DNA of 64,000 nucleotides from NCBI GenBank assembly GCA_002840095.1, contig PGZL01000006.1, positions 77,241-141,240 of the forward strand, read 5' to 3'. Position 1 is the stretch's first letter; every line of letters starts with the position of its first letter. Under the pieces are notes generated by a model. It made no database searches. It was not told the DNA's origin and saw only the letters and a list, made by a program, of their open reading frames with translations. A program made the translations under genes and the position numbers. This DNA is from Gammaproteobacteria bacterium HGW-Gammaproteobacteria-1 (GTDB lineage: Bacteria; Pseudomonadota; Gammaproteobacteria; Thiohalomonadales; Thiohalomonadaceae). Shown here piece after piece: positions 54,251 to 63,330 of the stretch.

Positions 54251-56072
54251 TGCCCACCTGCTTCTTTGACTCGTTTGGGGCCTCGGTGCCGTCTTCCGTC
54301 AGCAGGCTTACCGCGGGGTTGGGTGAAGGCAGCTTTACGCCGAGCGCGCTTTCGGGTTCGGGGATCAGCATGACCTTGATGCGTGACTGCTTGCGGTCCT
54401 TGGCCACGCGGCAGGTCCAGATGTTGGTGCCGTCGGGGCGCTTGAGGTGCAGCTTCATCTTCTGGAAGCGCTTCTGTGCCTTGTCCCAGCGCACAGAGTC
54501 GAAGTCCCGGAAGATGCCCGGCGAGATCAGGGCCAGGCCCTGGGGCAGGACATGGAGGCGCGCATTGACCGTGTTGATCTCCACCCGGCCGCTGGCGATG
54601 TTGTCCTTGAGCCAGGCAACGAAGCGCCTGCCTGCATCCTCGTCTTCGTCGTCTTGCGGCGTGTTCCTGGCCGAGGCCTCGCCGGCGTGGGGTAGGTCGG
54701 CGGTGGAGGGAGCCGGCGCGGGTGTTTTCGTCCCTGCCTCCGGCGCCTCGATGTCGTAGGGAAGCGGGAGATCGGTGTAGTCCTGGGCGCCAATGGGCTC
54801 CGCATGCTCTGCGTGTTCATGGCGCGAATCCAGAGTGACCCGGTTCGCGTCAGTCGAAACTGGCGGGCAGCCCCCCCCGGCGGCCTCTACGGTGGTGTCG
54901 GTATCCATGACATCCCCGGGAGCCACGTCCACTGGGATTACTGCACCATCAAGGGGTGCTGGCCGCCGCTCCGGATTTGACCATATGGCCGAGGCCTCCA
55001 TGCGTAGCAGGGTGAGGCGTTGCGTCCAGTCGCCGATGCGCACCTCACAGGTCCATATCGCATGGTCTTGGTTGGGGATGAGCAGGCCGTGTTGTTGCAG
55101 TTCGTCCATCAGGCGGTCATTACGTGAGGGAACGCCCGTCTGGCCTTCGCGGGCCAGGTGTTCCTTCAGGGCATCCAGCACGCGCTTGGATACCAGCCAC
55201 AGATCCTCATTCACCAGAAAGCCGGCTGCGCCGCGGCGGTTGAGCGGAAGCTCGTCCTGAGCAAGCAAATACCGTAGGGCGGTGATCAGGCGTTCGGACA
55301 GCGGTCTTGTCCGCGCGGTGGGCAGCTGCACCTTGCCGCCGCCGGACAGGTCTCGGGCAACCGACAGACCGTCCGCCTTGGCCACAATGGCGCCGAGCGG
55401 GCCGGCCGCCTCATATTCGCCCTGCAGGGCTGCCAGCCAGGTGTCCATAACTTCGGGCTCGCTAGCGAGCCAGTGCAGGCCCTGGGCGGGGACAATGTGG
55501 CCGGCCAATAAGGGCGAGAGCCGCTCGTGTCGCCGGTAGCGGCGCTTGGCCACGAACTCGACCCGGTAGTACCGGGCCTGGAGCGGCATTGGGCCATCGA
55601 TGGGGCTCCAAAGCCCGATCGATGCTTGCTCAGGGCCGAACAACGTTATGCGCTGGTCAGCGAGTGGCTTGCCGATGTCATGCAGCAGTGCCGCCGTGAT
55701 GCAGGCATAGGACCAGACGTCCTGGAGCCGGGCGAGTTCCTCGGCGGATGCGCCGGGGGGGAGTAGGGCGCCGCGGCGGAGCTTCATGGCCTCCAGCGCG
55801 ACCTCCAGTGCATGGCGCAGGAGGCCTCCGGGGGCGGCATGGTGATGTGCCTCGGAGGCCGGCAGCTGCTGTACAAAGCGGGCAAGCCCATCGATAAGGG
55901 GATGGTAAAGGGTGTTCCAATGGGAGTCCGGTACGCCCGCCATACCGCGGATGGCGGCGATTATGTGAGCGTGGGAGGCCAGTAGGGCCTCCGGTGTGTT
56001 GATCAAAAAACATCCATCCGGAGACGGAACGTCGACACGGGGACTGTCACGACGGAATAGGCGGCCTAACAT
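54234..56072 (-). CDS. traI: MobH-type relaxase TraI
   Basis: 612 residues. N-terminal TraI_2 domain with HHHAAPGGLLRHALEVALEA and LLHDIGKPLAD, an HD-like metal site, and a C-terminal TraI_2_C region (WLKDNIASGRVEINTVNARLH). MobH relaxases nick the transfer origin of ICEs. The origin should lie nearby; none was identified by eye. Divergent from the ParB-like gene. Confidence 0.88.
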   Translation of the reverse strand: MLGRLFRRDSPRVDVPSPDGCFLINTPEALLASHAHIIAAIRGMAGVPDSHWNTLYHPLIDGLARFVQQLPASEAHHHAAPGGLLRHALEVALEAMKLRRGALLPPGASAEELARLQDVWSYACITAALLHDIGKPLADQRITLFGPEQASIGLWSPIDGPMPLQARYYRVEFVAKRRYRRHERLSPLLAGHIVPAQGLHWLASEPEVMDTWLAALQGEYEAAGPLGAIVAKADGLSVARDLSGGGKVQLPTARTRPLSERLITALRYLLAQDELPLNRRGAAGFLVNEDLWLVSKRVLDALKEHLAREGQTGVPSRNDRLMDELQQHGLLIPNQDHAIWTCEVRIGDWTQRLTLLRMEASAIWSNPERRPAPLDGAVIPVDVAPGDVMDTDTTVEAAGGGCPPVSTDANRVTLDSRHEHAEHAEPIGAQDYTDLPLPYDIEAPEAGTKTPAPAPSTADLPHAGEASARNTPQDDEDEDAGRRFVAWLKDNIASGRVEINTVNARLHVLPQGLALISPGIFRDFDSVRWDKAQKRFQKMKLHLKRPDGTNIWTCRVAKDRKQSRIKVMLIPEPESALGVKLPSPNPAVSLLTEDGTEAPNESKKQVGNGQAV

Positions 56073-56197
56073 ACGCCGAATGGTTCCTTGGCAACCGGGG
56101 CCGGTCTAGGGATAATTCGGACAAGTTGGCGGCGGAATTTATATGCCCAGTCAGTTCCGCAGACCCAGAACGGAGAACAACACACGGAAAGGGACTC

Positions 56198-57535
56198 ATG
56201 ATGCCTTATGAACGATTGAACATTCCGCTAGCCCGTCTCCGGTTGAACAAGGAAAACGACCGGCACGGTCCCTTGCCTTCCGAGCCCGACTGTATTGCGT
56301 GGATGCTTGAGCATCTCGGCGATGAGATTCGGAATCTCGCCACGGATATCGCCGAGCGCGGTCTGAGCCCCTTGGATGGCATGCTTGCGTTGCCTGATCC
56401 CAACACCAAAGGCGATTACATCGTGTGGGAGGGGAATCGGCGGATCACCGCCCTCAAATTGCTCGACAACCCGGATCGCTGCTCCGATCCCAAGTTGCGT
56501 CGCAAGTTTGCGGCGATTCGCGGTCAGGCTAAAGTGAATATCCCTCGCAAGATAGAGTTCGTCGTCGCGGATTCTGTCGAAGAAGCAGACCAGTGGATCG
56601 AACTGCGCCATCAGGGGCCTCAAGATGGCGTCGGAACCCTTCCCTGGGACGCCATGCAGAAAAGCAGACATCTGCAGCGTCTCGGAAAGAAAGGGCGTTA
56701 CGCTTTCAGCCACGCAGTCGTCGATTCCATCCTGGACAAGCTGGATGATGATCTGAAGGCCAAGGTCACTGGGAAGGGGTTCAAGATATCGACGCTTGAT
56801 CGCCTTCTCAAGAATCCCGAGGTCCGCGATTTCCTTGGAATTGCCAGTGCCGACGGTGTTCCCCGGCGATTTCTTCACGAATCCGAAGTGCTTAAGGGGT
56901 TGACCAAGGTATTGCGGGACATTGCGGACGGGATGGCGGTCGGTAAGGTTTACGATGCCGCGAAACAAAGGGAATACATCAATGGCTTCCCGCCGGAGCA
57001 TACGCCAAATCAACAACGGGAGGTGAAAGACTCCCGGCCGATGGTACCCCCTGCGCAGCCCCCCCAGGTGCAATCGAAACCGCGCGGTCCCCGTCCTTCG
57101 CACCAACGCAAGTATTTGGTGCCGGTTGGCGTTCAGTATTCGATCAAGGACACGCGGCTACGGGCAATCTTTCACGAGTTGCGGGATCTCGAACTTAATG
57201 ATTACCGCAATGCGGTGTCCGTACTTTTCCGCGTATTCGTCGAGCTGAGTATCGAGCTCTATCTGGACCACAATTCGGTTGCATATAACGACGGAGACAA
57301 CCTGTCCAAGAAGGCCGAAAAAGCAGCGGCGCACATGGACCAGCAGAAATGGGCCAGCAAACATGAGTTGAAAGGGATCAAGGCGGCGATCGCCAGCCCG
57401 CACAATCCGCTTTCGTTCAATACCTTCAATGCCTACGTGCACAACCGCCATTTTCACCCGACCGGTCCCGATCTGGCGACGGCCTGGGACAACGTCCAGT
57501 CGTTCCTGGATATCCTCTATGCCCATCTGAAATGA
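56198..57535 (+). CDS. ParB/Srx-fold protein with helical C-terminal domain
   Basis: 445 residues from the first of two tandem ATGs (second 3 bases on, with AAAGGGA at better spacing). YIVWEGNRRITALKLL is the ParB box (here GNRRxxA). After a Pro-rich linker (MVPPAQPPQVQSKPRGPR) comes a helical domain with VSVLFRVFVELSIELYLDH and ends NAYVHNRHFHPTG. I read this as possibly HEPN-like, but that is inference. It is 54 bases upstream of an adenine methylase gene. Role unknown; DNA-binding or nuclease component of a defence pair is possible. Confidence 0.65.
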   Translation: MMPYERLNIPLARLRLNKENDRHGPLPSEPDCIAWMLEHLGDEIRNLATDIAERGLSPLDGMLALPDPNTKGDYIVWEGNRRITALKLLDNPDRCSDPKLRRKFAAIRGQAKVNIPRKIEFVVADSVEEADQWIELRHQGPQDGVGTLPWDAMQKSRHLQRLGKKGRYAFSHAVVDSILDKLDDDLKAKVTGKGFKISTLDRLLKNPEVRDFLGIASADGVPRRFLHESEVLKGLTKVLRDIADGMAVGKVYDAAKQREYINGFPPEHTPNQQREVKDSRPMVPPAQPPQVQSKPRGPRPSHQRKYLVPVGVQYSIKDTRLRAIFHELRDLELNDYRNAVSVLFRVFVELSIELYLDHNSVAYNDGDNLSKKAEKAAAHMDQQKWASKHELKGIKAAIASPHNPLSFNTFNAYVHNRHFHPTGPDLATAWDNVQSFLDILYAHLK

Positions 57536-57589
57536 AGTGGTGGCCGTCAAAATGGATTTGCATTATCCTCGTGGGAAAGGAGGATATCG

Positions 57590-58450
57590 ATGCGCTATTA
57601 CACCCCACTGAGGTACCCAGGCGGAAAGGGCAAACTAGCCCCATTTATTCGTCAAGTATTTGTTGATAATGACCTATGCGACGGAATCTACGTGGAACCA
57701 TATGCAGGGGGGGCTGGTATCGCCCTGGAACTGGTGATGATGGGCTATGCCAAGGAAGTGTGGCTTAATGACGTAGACCCGGCTATCCATGCGTTCTGGC
57801 ACTCTGCACTCAACGATACTCAGTCGCTGATAGAGATGGTTCAGAACGTGCCGCTGACCATTGATGAATGGCAAAAGCAACGAGAAATCTATATGAGTCC
57901 CGGTAGGAAAAAGCGTCTCACCCTCGCTTTTGCCACTCTATTCCTCAACCGGACAAACCGTTCGGGAATACTTGGCGGTGGCGTAATCGGAGGCCTCGAC
58001 CAAACAGGAAAATGGCTAATCGACGCCCGATTCAACCGGGACGGATTATGCGAGCGGTTGCAGCGGATCGAAGACCACAAACATCACATCCAGTTAACAA
58101 ATCTCGACGCCGAGGATTTTATAAAAGCCACAAAATTTCCGAAACGGTCGCTGGTGTACCTTGACCCGCCCTATTTCAAGAAGGCACAACGGCTGTATCG
58201 AAACCATTATGCAGAGGCGGACCACGCCAGGATTGCACAGCTGGTGCAGCAGAAGTTAAAGACACACTGGGTTGTGTCTTACGATGATGCGCCAGAAATC
58301 GCGAAACTGTACAAGGAGCGGCGAAAGATACGGTATGCCCTCAGCTACAGCGCACAGACGAAACGGAGTGGTGGCGAATTAATGTTTTTTAGCGATGGGC
58401 TCGACTATCCGAAAACTAACAACCCGGCGCTATTTAACCGGCGAGTTTAG
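57590..58450 (+). CDS. D12-class N6-adenine DNA methyltransferase
   Basis: 286 residues. YPGGKGKLAPFI and EPYAGGAGIALEL bind SAM, and LVYLDPPYF is the DPPY catalytic motif. Such Dam-like enzymes often belong to restriction or phage modification systems. It follows the ParB-like gene on the strand, and the two have lower GC than the transfer genes. No cognate restriction endonuclease was recognised. Confidence 0.88.
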   Translation: MRYYTPLRYPGGKGKLAPFIRQVFVDNDLCDGIYVEPYAGGAGIALELVMMGYAKEVWLNDVDPAIHAFWHSALNDTQSLIEMVQNVPLTIDEWQKQREIYMSPGRKKRLTLAFATLFLNRTNRSGILGGGVIGGLDQTGKWLIDARFNRDGLCERLQRIEDHKHHIQLTNLDAEDFIKATKFPKRSLVYLDPPYFKKAQRLYRNHYAEADHARIAQLVQQKLKTHWVVSYDDAPEIAKLYKERRKIRYALSYSAQTKRSGGELMFFSDGLDYPKTNNPALFNRRV

Positions 58451-58601
58451 GGCCGGAGGTTGCCCGTCCTTTTCACCCGTCACCCTTTGAAGTAGCGCCC
58501 GATGAGGCGCTGCGCCAGCCCTTTCGGGCAAGCCCCTTCCCGTTACCACCCATTCCCTTGGAGCAGCCATTTGGGCTTTTTCAGTGCCATCCATTTGGGC
58601 G

Positions 58602-58733
58602 CTACCGGCGGCGACTTTTGCTGCGGCCGGCTGGTGCGTGGAGGGCGCGCATCAACCCGGTGAGCGCGGTGGCAAGGCTTGTGAGCGCGCCCAGCAGGGT
58701 CACCACCTGCTCAAACGTAACTGGCAGTAACAC
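58602..58733 (-). CDS. 43-residue amphipathic protein, unknown
   Basis: Starts GTG with GAGGAGG about 9 bases upstream, a very strong ribosome-binding site. Contains one hydrophobic or amphipathic helix (FEQVVTLLGALTSLATAL) and ends in a basic tail AGRSKSRRR. Such tiny single-helix proteins occur in phages, including filamentous phages. Too short to appear in usual gene calls. It overlaps the end of the ORF at 58711. Confidence 0.4.
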   Translation of the reverse strand: MLLPVTFEQVVTLLGALTSLATALTGLMRALHAPAGRSKSRRR

Positions 58734-58860
58734 GCGTATTTTCCTCCTCTGTAACAAGCTTCAGTATCCGGGCGGCGGTGTTGTCCCAGACAGGGTAAGG
58801 GGCAACCCGACAATCCGGTAAGCCCCACTTTTGTATGCCGCTGGGTAATTCCCGCATCAT
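58711..58860 (-). CDS. Small ORF upstream of the 43-residue gene
   Basis: 49 residues from the first ATG (MMRELPSGIQKWGLPDCRV) ending EEENTRVTASYV. The frame stays open upstream without an ATG for another 79 codons, including a hydrophobic run TGFCGIIGVFAAAYAWA, so the true start may be a non-ATG codon further up. Its stop lies inside the next ORF. No family recognised. Confidence 0.3.
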   Translation of the reverse strand: MMRELPSGIQKWGLPDCRVAPYPVWDNTAARILKLVTEEENTRVTASYV

Positions 58861-59280
58861 TGCCCACGCATATGCCGCCGCGAACACACCAATGATTCCG
58901 CAGAATCCGGTTGGTGCGAACCTCGGGTTCCCGACAGTCTTGCTGCGGGAATTACCGATAACTGTCGGACTGGCACGGCAAGTGGGAAGCCGGTCGCCGT
59001 ATCCATGACTGACTTGCTGATCCGGAGCGTGTTTAGAAAAAAGGAGAACTATCGAGTGCGTATACGATGTATTACTGCCACGTGAGCATACGAAACGTTA
59101 CTGGGGTTTTCGCCAAGCGTCTGGCACTTTGTACCTGCCCCATGGGGCTCACCCCTGGCTGGGCCAGCCTGCGGCAGTCACGGTTCGCTCCCGGCGAATC
59201 GTTCGCCGGCTGCGACGGCGGATTATCGTTTGGTGTCGACACGGAGGACACATCCGATTGCTGCTGTTGAGTCTTGCCGC

Positions 59281-60048
59281 CTATCTCTGGCCGCACAAGC
59301 TGACAACCAGCCCGTCATGGGCCACATTGATTCCGGTCGGTAAATCGTTTGCGCTCTCCAGCAACCACGCATCCAGATCGTGGCTGGCATGGGTCAGCCA
59401 CGTCTCCGCCTGTTCCAGTTTGCCTGCGATCGCCAGGGCACGGGTCAGGTCGTTGTGATTGCGCGGTGGAACCGGACGCGGCGGTTCGGTGCAATCCAGC
59501 GCGACCACTTCCGGCCGCCAGTCGCTGAGGAAGGCCTCAGTCCGTGGGGGAAGGCCGATGGTATCGGTCAAATAGGCAAGGCGCCGGCCCGCCAAGTCCT
59601 CCATGGCGTAACCGAACGTCACCTTGGAGTGAATCAGCGGCAACGGGGTCAGTGTCAAATTGCCGATCGCCACGGGTTCGTATTTTTTGAGCCGGCGAAA
59701 CTCCAGGAGCCCATGATTCTTGTGCAGGTCGGCGCAGCCTTCCGAGTCGGGCGGGCCGAGAACGGGGATCCGTTCGCCGACGCCCCAGCGCAGATGAAAC
59801 AGGCCCTGGACATGATCGGGGTGGAAGTGCGTCAGCACGATGGCCGTCAGGCTGCCGGGCGGAAATCGCTCGGTGAGGTCGCTCAAACCGGCATCGAGCA
59901 GGATGCGTGTGTTGCCCGCTTCCACCAATGCCGTGCAGGGGCGGCGACGGAATTCGCTCACCGCCCTTGCCCGCGCGCAGGCCGGGCAGTCACAGCCGTA
60001 GAGGGGCACGCCGCCCGCATCGCCGGTACCGAGAAAGGTGATGCGCAT
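59281..60048 (-). CDS. phnP: Phosphoribosyl cyclic phosphodiesterase PhnP
   Basis: 255 residues. Metallo-beta-lactamase fold: MRITFLGTGDAGGVPLYGCDC, then LTHFHPDHVQGL. The Cys residues CDCPAC form the extra zinc site of PhnP. It opens 5-phosphoribosyl-1,2-cyclic phosphate from the C-P lyase reaction. The start is 2 bases after the phnN stop. Confidence 0.95.
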   Translation of the reverse strand: MRITFLGTGDAGGVPLYGCDCPACARARAVSEFRRRPCTALVEAGNTRILLDAGLSDLTERFPPGSLTAIVLTHFHPDHVQGLFHLRWGVGERIPVLGPPDSEGCADLHKNHGLLEFRRLKKYEPVAIGNLTLTPLPLIHSKVTFGYAMEDLAGRRLAYLTDTIGLPPRTEAFLSDWRPEVVALDCTEPPRPVPPRNHNDLTRALAIAGKLEQAETWLTHASHDLDAWLLESANDLPTGINVAHDGLVVSLCGQR

Positions 60049-60049
60049 T

Positions 60050-60622
60050 TCAGGCGAATGCCCGCGGGGAAGCGGCGAGGGCGGACAGCAATTGCACCAG
60101 GCGCTCGCCCGCAACTCCCAGTTCGGCGTCGTTCTGGATGATCTCCACCGGCCCGTCCGGGCGCATGAATTGCCTGGCGCGCGCAATGCGCCGGGATATC
60201 TGATCCTCCGTTTCCCGGCCCCGGGCGCGCAGTCGCGCGGCAAGGACATCGGGCGAGACGGTGATCAGAAGCGCGGTCAGCTCCGGGTAACGGCGTCTTG
60301 CCTCCGGCAGGTACTCGCGCGAACCGTTCATCACCACGTTGCAGCCCTTGGCCAGCCAGAAGTTGATCTCCCGGCCGACACCGTAGTGCAATCCGTGACT
60401 TGCCCAATACATCGCGAAGAGGCCGGCGGCCAAGCGGGCGTCGAATTCCGCCTTGGTCAGGGCGACGTGATTCTCGCCGTGGAGTTCCACCGGCCGGGTG
60501 ATGTAGCGATGCGCGAAGACTACGCCGGGGTCTGATGCGAGACGTTCCCGTGCGTAACGCAGAAGACTGTCCTTGCCGCTGCCGGACGCGCCAATGACAT
60601 AGAACAGCTTTCCTTCAACCAT
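60050..60622 (-). CDS. phnN: Ribose 1,5-bisphosphate phosphokinase PhnN
   Basis: 190 residues from the ATG overlapping the phnM stop by 8 bases. P-loop VIGASGSGKDSLLRYARERL and RYITRPVELHGENH are as in PhnN. It converts ribose 1,5-bisphosphate to PRPP, completing phosphonate salvage. Confidence 0.95.
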   Translation of the reverse strand: MVEGKLFYVIGASGSGKDSLLRYARERLASDPGVVFAHRYITRPVELHGENHVALTKAEFDARLAAGLFAMYWASHGLHYGVGREINFWLAKGCNVVMNGSREYLPEARRRYPELTALLITVSPDVLAARLRARGRETEDQISRRIARARQFMRPDGPVEIIQNDAELGVAGERLVQLLSALAASPRAFA

Positions 60623-61769
60623 GATCGAAGCGTGCCTCGAATACCGGCTTGCCGGCCGAAAAAACGTTGCTGGCCTGCGCCAGTCCATTGATGTGGGCAA
60701 CGGCGACCAGGTCGGCGCGTTTACCTAGGGTAATCTCGCCTCGATCCGTCAGACCTGCGGCCTTGGCCGGGTTGGCGCTGACCAGACGCACGGCATCGGC
60801 CAAACTGATGCTGGCCAACTCCGGCAGGCGGAAGACCGCCACGATCAGCGTCGCCGGGTGATAATCGGCGCAGAGGCAGTCGGCGGCGCCCGCGAGTACC
60901 GCATCCAGCGCCCGAACGGCGCCCGACTGGCTTTTGCCGCGCAGGATGTTGGGCGCGCCGAAGACGGTGCTCATGCCCAGTTTCCGGGCGGCATGCGCGG
61001 ACTCCAGGTTGATGGGGAATTCCGAGATACCGACACCGAGACCGTGCAGTGTCTCGACTTTCTCCAGGCTATCGTCGTCGTGAGAAGCGATGTGGATGCC
61101 CTTTTCCTTCGCGGCATCGATCAGCAGCCGAATGCGGGCCATGGCGCCTTCGGCCTGGGCCAGTTTGTTTTCCACCAGGCTGTCCAGTTCGGCTTCCGAC
61201 TTCTTGTAGGTGCGCGCCAGATACTCACGAAAGGCGGCGATGTCCTTGAACTGCCCTTGGCCCGGCGAATGGTCCATCACCGAGAACAGGTGCATTTCGC
61301 CGGCGGCCATCAGTTCGAGCAGAATCTCCGGGGCCGTCGGATCGGTGACCTCATAGCGGCAGTGCACGCGGTTATCGACCAGGCCGTGCGGGTTCCAGGC
61401 ATGGACCGCGCGGGCGACAGATGCCGCGAAGGCGTTGTTGCGGACGCCGAGTTCTTCGTTGGCGAAGGACAGCGCGTGGAACACCGTGGTGACACCGGCG
61501 GCGGCGTTGCGCTTGTCGGCCTGGGCGCAGGCGAAATCGAGCGGGAAGTGCACATTGGGACGCGGTTCGACTTCCTTCTCCAGGGCGTCGCAGTGCAGGT
61601 CGATCATGCCAGGGATCAGCGTTTTGCCGCGCAGGTCGACGGTTTGCGCGTTGTTGCCCGCTTCGGGGTTGATGGCCGCGATGAAACCGTCCTCGATCAG
61701 CACAGTGGCGTCATCGAGTACGTCGTTCGGGAGCACCACACGGGCGCCGGTGAGATAAAGTTTGCTCAT
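60615..61769 (-). CDS. phnM: RPnTP hydrolase PhnM
   Basis: 384 residues. MIDLHCDALEKEVEPRPNVHFP, SVMDHSPGQGQF and ASHDDDSLEKV hold the amidohydrolase metal residues. It releases pyrophosphate from the phosphonate nucleotide. Start overlaps the phnL stop (ATGA). Confidence 0.96.
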   Translation of the reverse strand: MSKLYLTGARVVLPNDVLDDATVLIEDGFIAAINPEAGNNAQTVDLRGKTLIPGMIDLHCDALEKEVEPRPNVHFPLDFACAQADKRNAAAGVTTVFHALSFANEELGVRNNAFAASVARAVHAWNPHGLVDNRVHCRYEVTDPTAPEILLELMAAGEMHLFSVMDHSPGQGQFKDIAAFREYLARTYKKSEAELDSLVENKLAQAEGAMARIRLLIDAAKEKGIHIASHDDDSLEKVETLHGLGVGISEFPINLESAHAARKLGMSTVFGAPNILRGKSQSGAVRALDAVLAGAADCLCADYHPATLIVAVFRLPELASISLADAVRLVSANPAKAAGLTDRGEITLGKRADLVAVAHINGLAQASNVFSAGKPVFEARFDHG

Positions 61770-62488
61770 GCGATCTCCTTGAGGAGTTCCTCGACGGCGG
61801 GCGGTGGCGCCAGTTCGACGACCTGATCGGCCAGCCGGCGGGTGGTTTCGGGATGGTGGAATATGGCGAGCATGGCCGTGCCCTCGGATTTGAGCCCTTC
61901 GACGAGGCCGATCACCCGCTCGGCGGTGGCCGGATCGAGGCTGGCAGTGGGTTCGTCGAGCAAAAGCAGACGGGGTTTGGCGATGAAGCCCCGTGCAAGA
62001 TTGACCCGCTGACGCTCGCCACCGGAGAAGGTGGCCGGCGAAACGCTCCACAAGCGTTCCGGCAGGTTCATGGCCGATAGCAATTCCGCTGCACGCTGCC
62101 GCGCTTCGTCGCGTGACACACCGAGCACCAGGAGCGGCTGGGCGACCACATCGAGCGTCGCTTGGCGCGGCAGGCAGTGCAGGAACTGGGTGACGAAGCC
62201 GATTTCGCGGCGCCGCAGCTCCAGGATCTGGTGTTCGCTGGCCAGGATCAGATCGAGTTCGTGACCCATTGCATCGCGATAGAGAATGCGGCCAGCGCTG
62301 GGCAGGTAGGTGCGGTAGATGCCCTTCAACACCGAGGATTTGCCGGCGCCGGTGGGGCCGACCAGGGCGGTAAGACAACCGGCGCTGACGCTGAAATTGA
62401 CATTGTGCGAGGACGGGATCAGCTTATTCTGCTCGTGAAGCTGGAAATGCTTGCCGTAGGCCTCGACCTGAAGAATGGGTTGGAGCAT
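61766..62488 (-). CDS. phnL: C-P lyase ABC-type ATPase PhnL
   Basis: 240 residues from ATG; a GTG overlapping the phnK stop (GTGA) is the alternative. Walker A VGPTGAGKSSVLKG, signature FSGGERQRVNLAR, Walker B LLLLDEPTASLD. It is a non-transport ATPase bound to the C-P lyase core. Confidence 0.95.
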   Translation of the reverse strand: MLQPILQVEAYGKHFQLHEQNKLIPSSHNVNFSVSAGCLTALVGPTGAGKSSVLKGIYRTYLPSAGRILYRDAMGHELDLILASEHQILELRRREIGFVTQFLHCLPRQATLDVVAQPLLVLGVSRDEARQRAAELLSAMNLPERLWSVSPATFSGGERQRVNLARGFIAKPRLLLLDEPTASLDPATAERVIGLVEGLKSEGTAMLAIFHHPETTRRLADQVVELAPPPAVEELLKEIA

Positions 62489-62499
62489 ATATTTTTGCC

Positions 62500-63330
62500 T
62501 CACAGAGCGGACGCCACCAGACGCTGGGTATAGGCGTGCTGGGGGTCTTCCAGGATTTGATCGGTCAACCCCGCCTCGATGACGCGGCCGTATTTCATGA
62601 CGATGGCGCGACCGGTCAGCAGCCGGATCACGCCCAGGTCGTGGGTCACGACAACCATGGCGGTCTTGAGTTCCTGCTGGATTTCTAGGATCAGGTCGAG
62701 AATGCGCGCCTGTACCGACAGGTCGAGGCCGGTGGTCACCTCGTCGAGGAACAGCAGCGGCGGCTGGGTCGCCAGCGCCTTGGCGATCTGCACCCGCTGT
62801 TGCATGCCGCCGGAAAAGTTCTTCGGCAGGTCGTCGACCCGGGAGAGCAGTACCTCGGTGCGGGCCAGCAAGGCCTTGGCGCGTTCACGAATCGCGCCAT
62901 AGTCCATCAGGTCGCTCATCAACAGGCGTTCGGCGATGTTGCCGCCGGCACTGATGTTGAAGTTCAGCCCGAGATGGGGGTTTTGATAGACCATGCCGAA
63001 GCGGTGATTGCGCAACCAGCGCTGTTGCGCGGCGTTGAGGGCGAACAGGTCATGCTGTTTGTCGCGGTCGTAGAAAATCGCCTCGCCGCTGGAGGGTGCC
63101 TGGTCGAAATAGAGGTTCTTGACCACGGTCGACTTGCCACTGCCCGATTCGCCCATGACGCCCAGAATCTCTCCTTCGAACAGATCGAAGGAAACATCAT
63201 GGATGGCGACCACGCTGCCGCAATGCGGACAGAGGTTGGTATCAGCCTCCGGGCCCGTGGATTCGAGGCACAGGGGACAGCCCGGGCCGTAAATTTTGCT
63301 GAGGTTGCGAACCTCGAGAATCTTGTTCAT
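62500..63330 (-). CDS. phnK: C-P lyase ABC-type ATPase PhnK
   Basis: 276 residues. Walker A GESGSGKSTVVKN, signature NFSGGMQQRVQIAK, Walker B LLFLDEVTTGLD. An N-terminal insert with two Cys pairs (CPLC, CPHC) could bind a metal; I recall this in some PhnK subfamilies. Start overlaps the phnJ stop (ATGA). Confidence 0.95.
   Translation of the reverse strand: MNKILEVRNLSKIYGPGCPLCLESTGPEADTNLCPHCGSVVAIHDVSFDLFEGEILGVMGESGSGKSTVVKNLYFDQAPSSGEAIFYDRDKQHDLFALNAAQQRWLRNHRFGMVYQNPHLGLNFNISAGGNIAERLLMSDLMDYGAIRERAKALLARTEVLLSRVDDLPKNFSGGMQQRVQIAKALATQPPLLFLDEVTTGLDLSVQARILDLILEIQQELKTAMVVVTHDLGVIRLLTGRAIVMKYGRVIEAGLTDQILEDPQHAYTQRLVASAL

Larger units (their letters stand above)
48877..58450. mobile_element. 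Integrative element at tRNA-Phe (ICE/IME of the PFGI-1 type)
   Basis: It starts right after tRNA-Phe and contains a tyrosine recombinase, a DUF4400 (PFL_4697-type) membrane protein, TraD and TraI (MobH, PFL_4751-type) genes, plus cargo. The end given is the last confident gene. The right attachment site was not found: no copy of GGTTCGATTCCGCCCCTGGC was seen downstream. It lacks VirB-type transport genes in this window, so it may be mobilisable or decayed. Parts are AT-richer than the flanks. Confidence 0.75.
58451..59280. other. 830-base stretch without a confident gene
   Basis: Open frames of more than 60 codons here are weak. Two small minus-strand ORFs with good features are listed separately. 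A GCCCTTTCGGGC hairpin lies near 58520. A further open plus frame near 59054-59270 (reads YDVLLPREHTKRYWGF, then Arg-rich) has AAAAAAGGAG upstream but no proper start codon; it may be a fragment. The right end of the mobile element probably falls in this stretch or further right. Confidence 0.5.

Noticed and set aside
58558-58821. 87-codon plus-strand ORF
   Set aside because: Unlikely composition, no ribosome-binding site, and opposite a better small ORF with a strong site.
59179-59200. CGGTTCGCTCCCG as a possible right attachment site matching the tRNA-Phe 3' end
   Set aside because: Only the first seven bases and scattered positions match; no extended identity with the tRNA end.
59129-59458. 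109-codon plus-strand ORF reaching into phnP
   Set aside because: TTG start without site and most of its length is antisense to phnP; only the upstream part is mentioned as a possible fragment.
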